NCBI GenBank assembly: GCA_016213845.1
Contig: JACQZN010000002.1
Location: 1 to 38,304 of the forward strand
Length of the DNA stretch: 38,304 nucleotides
Origin: Candidatus Wallbacteria bacterium
GTDB lineage: Bacteria > Muiribacteriota > UBA6191 > JACPRK01
Reading direction: 5' to 3'
Below the pieces are notes generated by a model that was given only the letters and a program-made list of their open reading frames with translations, had not been told where the DNA came from and did not search any database. Below are positions 33,829 to 38,304 of the stretch, one piece after another. Positions within the stretch are counted from its first letter, which is position 1, and every line of letters starts with the position of its first letter. Position numbers and translations under genes: made by a program.

Positions 33829-33887
33829 GGAAAACTGGGGACACACGACCAATTTTAAAAAAATTGGTCGTGTGTCCCCAGTTTTCC
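33829..33887. repeat. Perfect 28-bp inverted repeat (REP/MITE-like hairpin)
   Basis: The left arm (33829-33856) and right arm (33860-33887) are exact reverse complements around a 3-base loop. The arm sequence is GGAAAACTGGGGACACACGA followed by CCAATTTT. It is far richer in A+T than its surroundings. A partial direct copy (CACGACCAATGAAAACCGGG, 33811-33830) precedes it. It sits between divergent genes, so it is not a terminator for either. GGGGACACAC-type palindromes of this kind recall REP sequences mobilised by RAYT (Y1) transposases; that link is from memory. The rest of this 215-bp gap holds the next promoter. Confidence 0.8.
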
Positions 33888-33925
33888 TGTTCGGTGACCG
33901 AGGTCACGGCGATTTCGTATCCGTG

Positions 33926-33955
33926 TTGACACCTTCCAACGGGCGGGCGTAGAAC
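33926..33955 (+). promoter_or_regulatory. Sigma-70-type promoter, probably leaderless
   Basis: TTGACA (33926-33931), an 18-base spacer and TAGAAC (33950-33955) form a good -35/-10 pair. The expected transcription start, seven bases downstream, coincides with the ATG at 33962. No Shine-Dalgarno sequence precedes that ATG, so the mRNA is probably leaderless. Confidence 0.55.
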
Positions 33956-33961
33956 GGGCTC

Positions 33962-35470
33962 ATGAAGCCGATGAATACCCCCACGCACTTCGCCCGCGCG
34001 GGGCGGGCCGCACTGGCGGCATCGCTGCTGCTCCTGGTCGGCCTGGCCGCGACGGCCATCGCCGAGGACCCGCCCTCGAAGAAGGAAGAGGAGCCCTGGA
34101 TTCCGGGCACAGACGAGGGACCTCCCTCACGCTGCCTCATCATCGGCATCGCCCGCTATCCGGCTTCGGAGGACGCGCTCCCGGCCGTCTCGGAGCCCGC
34201 CCGAAACCTGGCCCGCTTCTTCAAGGCGGGCTCCTTCAAGTCGATCGTCACTCTCTTCGACGAGGAGGCGACCTCGGAGGCCATCCGCCGCGAGGTGGAC
34301 AAGCTCACAAGCTACCCCCAGCCCTCGCGCCGCATCATCATCAACTATAGCGGCTGGCAGTGGAAAGACCCGGCCTCCGGCGCCAGCTTCCTGGTGCCCT
34401 ACGACGGCCTGCGCGACGGCTCGATGAAGAACCTCATCCCGATGGACCACGTCTCCCAGCGCCTGGCCCAGTCGAACGCCGAGCTGCGCGCGGCCTACTT
34501 CCACACCTGCTTTCGCAAGCTCGACCCGTCCCCCATGGCCCGCGGCTTCGGCTCCCTCGACTGGAAGGCGGAGATGATTCCCGTCCCCGTGGGCAGCTGT
34601 GCCATTCTCACCTGCGGCCCGGAACCTGCCGCCCTCGAGGAGCTCGGGCCATCCGCCGCAGCCCCCACCCCTGCCACGACCGGGTCGCACAAGCCCAGCG
34701 TCCGCCGTAAGGGCCTCGCCTACCTGGGCCTCAACGGCCAAGGCTACGAGGAGTACAAGAACGAGCGCGACGGCTCCATCCTCATCTACGTCCCCGGCGG
34801 CACCTTCTGCCTGGGCCACGGCGGCCGCTGGATCGACACCATCCCGCGCGTGCGCGCCACCCTCTCGCCCTACCTCATTGGCAAGCACGAGGTCACCCTT
34901 GGCCAGTACAAGAGGTTCTGCGACGAGACCCCGTACGAGATGCCGAAGGTCGGCTGGTGGGACCCGGCCGACGACGAGCCGATGGAGGAAATCATGTGGG
35001 AAGACGCTGTCGGCTACGCGGACTGGGCCGGATTGCGGCTTCCGACAGAGGCCGAGTGGGAGTACGCCGCGCGCGGGCCCGACGGACGCCGGTTCCCCTG
35101 GGGCAACGAACCCTGGAATGCCGGAGGGACCTTCCGGGCCAACTTCTTCGGCGACGAGGAGCTGGGCGTCACCTGTGACAAATTCTTCCGCACCGCGCCC
35201 GTCACCGCCTTCCCCGAGGGCGCCTCGCCGTTCGGCTGCCTCAACATGCTCGGCAATGTGATGGAGTGGTGCGCCGATCGTTACGACGCCTTCGCCTACC
35301 TGACCGCCGAATCGACCAACCCGCAAGGCCCCAGCGCCGGCATCCACCGCACCCGCCGCGGGGGCAGCTGGAACTCTCCGCCCGAAGAGGTCCACGCCGC
35401 CAACCGCGGTCTGAACCACCCCTCGGAGCAGTGGGAGGACACCGGTTTCCGGATAGCGTGCTCTCCTTGA
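33962..35470 (+). CDS. Exported caspase-like / SUMF1-domain fusion
   Basis: This is a 502-residue protein with a signal peptide (about 1-34). Residues about 57-220 resemble a caspase-like (peptidase C14) domain: RCLIIGIARYP, then RRIIINYSGW. Trp132 occupies the place of the catalytic His in the usual YSGHG. A Cys is present at HTC183F, the expected position of the nucleophile. Residues about 270-502 form a formylglycine-generating-enzyme/EgtB/PvdO-type (SUMF1) domain: YVPGGTFCLGHGG, RLPTEAEWEYAARG, NMLGNVMEWCADRYD, RRGGSWNS and TGFRIA. The Cys residues used by true formylglycine-generating enzymes after GGSW are absent. Both halves therefore look like binding or scaffold domains rather than active enzymes (inference). 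It may act in periplasmic signalling or surface display. Confidence 0.82.
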   Translation: MKPMNTPTHFARAGRAALAASLLLLVGLAATAIAEDPPSKKEEEPWIPGTDEGPPSRCLIIGIARYPASEDALPAVSEPARNLARFFKAGSFKSIVTLFDEEATSEAIRREVDKLTSYPQPSRRIIINYSGWQWKDPASGASFLVPYDGLRDGSMKNLIPMDHVSQRLAQSNAELRAAYFHTCFRKLDPSPMARGFGSLDWKAEMIPVPVGSCAILTCGPEPAALEELGPSAAAPTPATTGSHKPSVRRKGLAYLGLNGQGYEEYKNERDGSILIYVPGGTFCLGHGGRWIDTIPRVRATLSPYLIGKHEVTLGQYKRFCDETPYEMPKVGWWDPADDEPMEEIMWEDAVGYADWAGLRLPTEAEWEYAARGPDGRRFPWGNEPWNAGGTFRANFFGDEELGVTCDKFFRTAPVTAFPEGASPFGCLNMLGNVMEWCADRYDAFAYLTAESTNPQGPSAGIHRTRRGGSWNSPPEEVHAANRGLNHPSEQWEDTGFRIACSP

Positions 35471-35586
35471 CCCACCCCACCCGGGTCTTGTCACAGTTCG
35501 TCACGGAAAGAACACGCACCCGTCGGTTGTAGCCCCGCGACGCCCGTATCACTGTTGCGGATAGTTTGGATGAGGCCCGGCGTCGT

Positions 35587-35616
35587 TTGCCATGCGCCGC
35601 GCCTCGAGTGTATGCT
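35587..35616 (+). promoter_or_regulatory. Predicted promoter of the radical SAM gene
   Basis: TTGCCA (35587-35592), an 18-base spacer and TATGCT (35611-35616) match the -35 and -10 consensus at five and four of six positions. The implied leader is about 53 bases. The 205-bp gap shows no other feature. Confidence 0.45.
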
Positions 35617-35675
35617 GATCCAAGCCCAGAGCCGTTGACGGGAACTTCCAGAGGGGCCCAGGAGCCCCCGAGCGC

Positions 35676-37310
35676 ATGTCTCACGCCTACTCCCTCGACC
35701 CGGTCCTGTACACCTCCGCTTCCGACGCGGTCGACCGACGCTACATGGGCCAGATGCGCGAGCAGGACCAGGCTCCGGTCGCGACGGATGCCTCCAAGCC
35801 CCGCTTCACGCTCGTCGTCGGGCCCTCGCCCTTCACGATGCCGCGCGGCTGGGAGTTCTTCCTGGCCTCCCCGTACGAGGGCATCTCCTACATCGCCACG
35901 GTGCTCCACAACGCCGGTTATCCGGTTCGCATCGTCGACGTCCGCTACGACCGCAATCCGGTCCAGTCGGCGCTGGAACAGATCCTCCCGGGCACCGACG
36001 TGCTGGGCGTCGCGACCTTCGAGGACAACTTCCCCTTCCAGGAGGAGCTGATCGCCCTCGTCAAGCAGCGCCGGCCCGACCTCCCCGTCATCCTGGGCGG
36101 TTCGCTCGTCACCTCCGTGCCGCACGTGCTGATGCGCCACACGCGCGCCGACGTCGCCGTCATCAGTGAGGGCGAGATCACCATCCTGGAGCTGCTCGAC
36201 AGCTACGCGGCCGGCGACTGGCCGCGCAAGCTCCCCGAGATCCGCGGCATCTGGTATCGCACGCCGTCCGGGGAGATTGCCCGCACCACGCCCCGCGGCC
36301 AGGTGTTGGATCTCAACTCCCTGCCGCGCATGAACCTTTCGCTCTGGCCGCAGTCCCGTGGCCCGGGCGGTCTGCAGCCGCAGATCATCGCCTCCCACAG
36401 CCGGGGCTGCAAGATGGATTGCTCCTTCTGCTACCGCACGACCCCCCAGCTGCGCGAAAAGTCTCCCGAGAAGCTGCGTCAGGAGCTGCGTCATCTGAAG
36501 GACAGCTACCAGATCGAGTTCGTCTTCTTCGTCGACCTCACCTTCACCTCGGACAAACGTCGAACTCTCGAGATCTGCAGCGTCATCGAGGAGTTCGACA
36601 TCGGCTGGACCTGCCTGACGCGGTGTGCCGACGTCGATCCGGAAGTGCTGGGCGCGATGCAGCGCTCCGGCTGCGACATCATCCTTTACGGGGTCGAGTC
36701 GCTCTCGGCCAAGGTGCTGCGCGAGGCCCGCAAGGGCAGCCATGAGAACACCGTGCTGCGCGCGATGAACCAGACCTTCGACGCCGGCCTGCGCTTCGGC
36801 GGCCTCACCATCGTCGGACTGCCCGGCGAGACCGAGGAATCGCTCGATCACATGTGCAGCTGGGCCGAGGAGTACCGGCACATCACGCGCGTGAAGTACC
36901 TCTCCGCCATGCCCGGAACCACCGTCTACCACGAGGCGCTGCGCGACGGGATGATCAGGAGCGAGGTCGATCACCTCCGCTGGCTCGCCACCGAACAAGC
37001 GCTGGAGCGCGACGAGTTCCTCAACTACAACGGCCTGCCACCCACCGTCATCCGGCGCGCCTACAAGCGCCTCTACGACAGCTACCAGCCCGGCCCCGTG
37101 ATGGACTTCCGCCACTTCCCGGCCGAGTTCGAGTACTTCGATCCCGATCCGGACCCGTCCCGACCGTGGCGAGGCAAGTTCAGCAGCGCGTCCGCTCCGC
37201 TGATGCCGGGGATCGAGAATCACCGGCGCCCCGAGCTCTGCCACCCGGGCACGCGCTTCACGCCCCACCCGATCGAGGCGCAGCCGCCGCTGCCGCCCGC
37301 CCACGTTTGA
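35676..37310 (+). CDS. B12-binding-domain radical SAM protein
   Basis: This is a 544-residue cytoplasmic protein. Residues about 42-180 form a Rossmann-like cobalamin-binding domain (FTLVVGPSPF, SYIATVLHNAGYPVRIVDV, LPVILGGSLVTSVPHVLM). It lacks a clear DxHxxG, as is common in this class. The radical SAM core follows from about 235, with the cluster motif CKMDCSFC (Cys245, Cys249, Cys252), and TIVGLPGETEESLDHM near 370 is typical of the family. Relatives include methyltransferases and ring-modifying enzymes; the substrate cannot be inferred. AGGAG lies 11 bases before the ATG at 35676. The next gene starts six bases after its stop. Confidence 0.88.
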   Translation: MSHAYSLDPVLYTSASDAVDRRYMGQMREQDQAPVATDASKPRFTLVVGPSPFTMPRGWEFFLASPYEGISYIATVLHNAGYPVRIVDVRYDRNPVQSALEQILPGTDVLGVATFEDNFPFQEELIALVKQRRPDLPVILGGSLVTSVPHVLMRHTRADVAVISEGEITILELLDSYAAGDWPRKLPEIRGIWYRTPSGEIARTTPRGQVLDLNSLPRMNLSLWPQSRGPGGLQPQIIASHSRGCKMDCSFCYRTTPQLREKSPEKLRQELRHLKDSYQIEFVFFVDLTFTSDKRRTLEICSVIEEFDIGWTCLTRCADVDPEVLGAMQRSGCDIILYGVESLSAKVLREARKGSHENTVLRAMNQTFDAGLRFGGLTIVGLPGETEESLDHMCSWAEEYRHITRVKYLSAMPGTTVYHEALRDGMIRSEVDHLRWLATEQALERDEFLNYNGLPPTVIRRAYKRLYDSYQPGPVMDFRHFPAEFEYFDPDPDPSRPWRGKFSSASAPLMPGIENHRRPELCHPGTRFTPHPIEAQPPLPPAHV

Positions 37311-37315
37311 CGCGC

Positions 37316-38304
37316 ATGACGCGCCCGCGGCTGCCGCTGCTCATCGCGGCCGCCCTCGCCATCGCCGCGGAGTCGCCGGCGGCAGCGCCGGCCGAGGTCT
37401 CGCTCGCGGTGGCTCCCCTGCACGGCCCCGCCCTCGCTACGCGGGCGCCGTTTCGCATGACGCTTCGCGTCACAGCGCACACCCCATTCCCCACGCCCGG
37501 CCAGTCGTTGCGCGTGGAGTTGCCCCACTATCACGCCTACGAAGGCCCCAGTGTCCCTCAGACCGACCGACCACAGGCCCCCGGCTACACGTGTTTGACG
37601 CTGGCCCCGCCCGGCGCCTTCCTGCGCGTGCTGGAGCCGCGCCTGGCGCCGGTCGTCGTCGTCACCGCGGGCGCCGGTTTCGACCTGGTCCTGCCGCGCC
37701 CCCTGAAGCCCGGCCAGAGTCTCGAGGCCGTCTACGGCTGGGGCCTTCCCGGCGCCGCGCTTGCAGGCGAGCTAGCGGTCGATCCGGCCGTGCCGGGCTA
37801 CAAGCCGTTCGTTTGCCGGCTCCTCGAGCCTGACGGCGCTCCCGGTCCCGTCCTGGCTCAGGCCAGCCCGCCCATTTTGGCCGCGGCAGCGATGAAGCTC
37901 TCGGCAGTGGCCCCGGCGGTCGTCCGGCCTGGGCTGCCGTTCCCCTTGCGGCTGGTCGCACTCGACCCCTGGGGGAACCGGGCCGAGAGCTTCCGCGGCA
38001 CGCTCACGGTCGACGCCCCAAACGGACCCGTGCCGATCGCCTTCGGCGCCTCCGAGCGGGGAGTCGCGGTCACCACCCTCACCGCGCCCGTCACGCCCAC
38101 CGTCTTGCGCCTCGCGGTCCGCGGCCCGGGAAAGCTGGCGGGCCGGAGCAATCCCGTGATCGTCAGCGATAATGAAGAGGGGGTCTTCTTCGGCGACCTC
38201 CACGTCCACTCGGGAGACGCATCGACCGACGCCTACGGGAGCTTCCAGGATGCGTACGCCTTCGCTCGCGACGTCGGCGGGCTAGACTTCGCCGCAAAGA
38301 CCGA
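37316..38304 (+). CDS. PHP/DUF3604-like exported protein (truncated by window)
   Basis: The frame runs from the ATG at 37316 to the window end (329 complete codons, no stop). The start gives a hydrophobic signal-like segment (LPLLIAAALAIAAESPAAAP). The next roughly 260 residues are beta-rich, resembling Ig-like or carbohydrate-binding modules (SLRVELPHYHAYEGP, RPGLPFPLRLVALDPWGNRA). At the end of the window the motif FFGDLHVHSGDASTDAYGS begins a PHP-type metal-dependent phosphoesterase domain of the DUF3604 kind, whose remaining ligands lie beyond the window. It follows the radical SAM gene by six bases and is probably in the same operon. Confidence 0.75.
   Translation, partial: MTRPRLPLLIAAALAIAAESPAAAPAEVSLAVAPLHGPALATRAPFRMTLRVTAHTPFPTPGQSLRVELPHYHAYEGPSVPQTDRPQAPGYTCLTLAPPGAFLRVLEPRLAPVVVVTAGAGFDLVLPRPLKPGQSLEAVYGWGLPGAALAGELAVDPAVPGYKPFVCRLLEPDGAPGPVLAQASPPILAAAAMKLSAVAPAVVRPGLPFPLRLVALDPWGNRAESFRGTLTVDAPNGPVPIAFGASERGVAVTTLTAPVTPTVLRLAVRGPGKLAGRSNPVIVSDNEEGVFFGDLHVHSGDASTDAYGSFQDAYAFARDVGGLDFAAKT

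Noticed and set aside
33829..33887. Intrinsic terminator
   Set aside because: It lies between two divergently transcribed genes and has no T-tract after the stem.
33962..35470. Functional formylglycine-generating enzyme
   Set aside because: GGSW is followed by NSPPEEVHAANRG without the Cys residues required for the reaction.
35241..37304. Minus-strand frame opposite the radical SAM gene
   Set aside because: No domain is visible, and the plus strand carries the CxxxCxxC radical SAM protein in full.

Overview
The window is about 38 kb of very GC-rich bacterial DNA. GC-ending codons dominate, and GTG or TTG starts and overlapping stop/start codons are frequent. Periplasmic multihaem cytochrome, signal peptides and a flotillin/NfeD pair suggest a diderm bacterium, probably from an environmental lineage (Acidobacteriota- or Myxococcota-like content). 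Nothing in the window fixes the phylum. I see no tRNA, rRNA, CRISPR array, integrase or intact insertion sequence.

Layout. 137-2908 (+) is a long Hsp70-family chaperone. 3096-17229 (-) holds a small conserved protein, a 3782-residue secreted CARDB/NHL/Ig-like surface protein, a redox-disulfide/rhodanese protein and a HEAT-repeat protein. 17594-20330 (-) is a flotillin with its NfeD/YqiJ partner. 20610-24897 (+) is a tightly overlapping five-gene operon: RimJ-like acetyltransferase, two tandem methyltransferases, sulfotransferase, and an amidinotransferase-fold hydrolase. 24869-25403 (-) is a frameshifted gene. 25530-27155 (-) encodes an octahaem nitrite reductase. 27396-30616 (+) holds an AIM24-family protein, an M48 metalloprotease and a secreted protein of unknown function. 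33746-30621 (-) is a probable selenoprotein, ATP sulfurylase and APS kinase. 33962-35470 (+) is a caspase-like/SUMF1 fusion. 35676 to the end (+) is a B12-binding radical SAM protein followed by a truncated PHP-type protein.

How the parts may work together. ATP sulfurylase and APS kinase make PAPS, the donor that the sulfotransferase would use. The five-gene operon therefore looks like a small-molecule tailoring or biosynthetic cluster (methylation, sulfation, guanidine chemistry). The nitrite reductase has a CRP/FNR-type palindrome upstream, as expected for respiratory nitrite ammonification or detoxification.

Two observations stand out. First, the gene at 32373-33746 is interrupted by one in-frame UGA in the active-site region of a thioredoxin-like domain. 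A bacterial-SECIS-like hairpin with a GGUUC loop and a bulged U follows it, so it is a candidate new selenoprotein family. Second, arrays of a 7-bp unit (CTACTCR or CCTCAMY read 5'->3' on the left of a gene block, GTAGYGA on the right) bracket successive gene blocks. They abut or include start and stop codons and form inverted repeats around the intergenic DNA.
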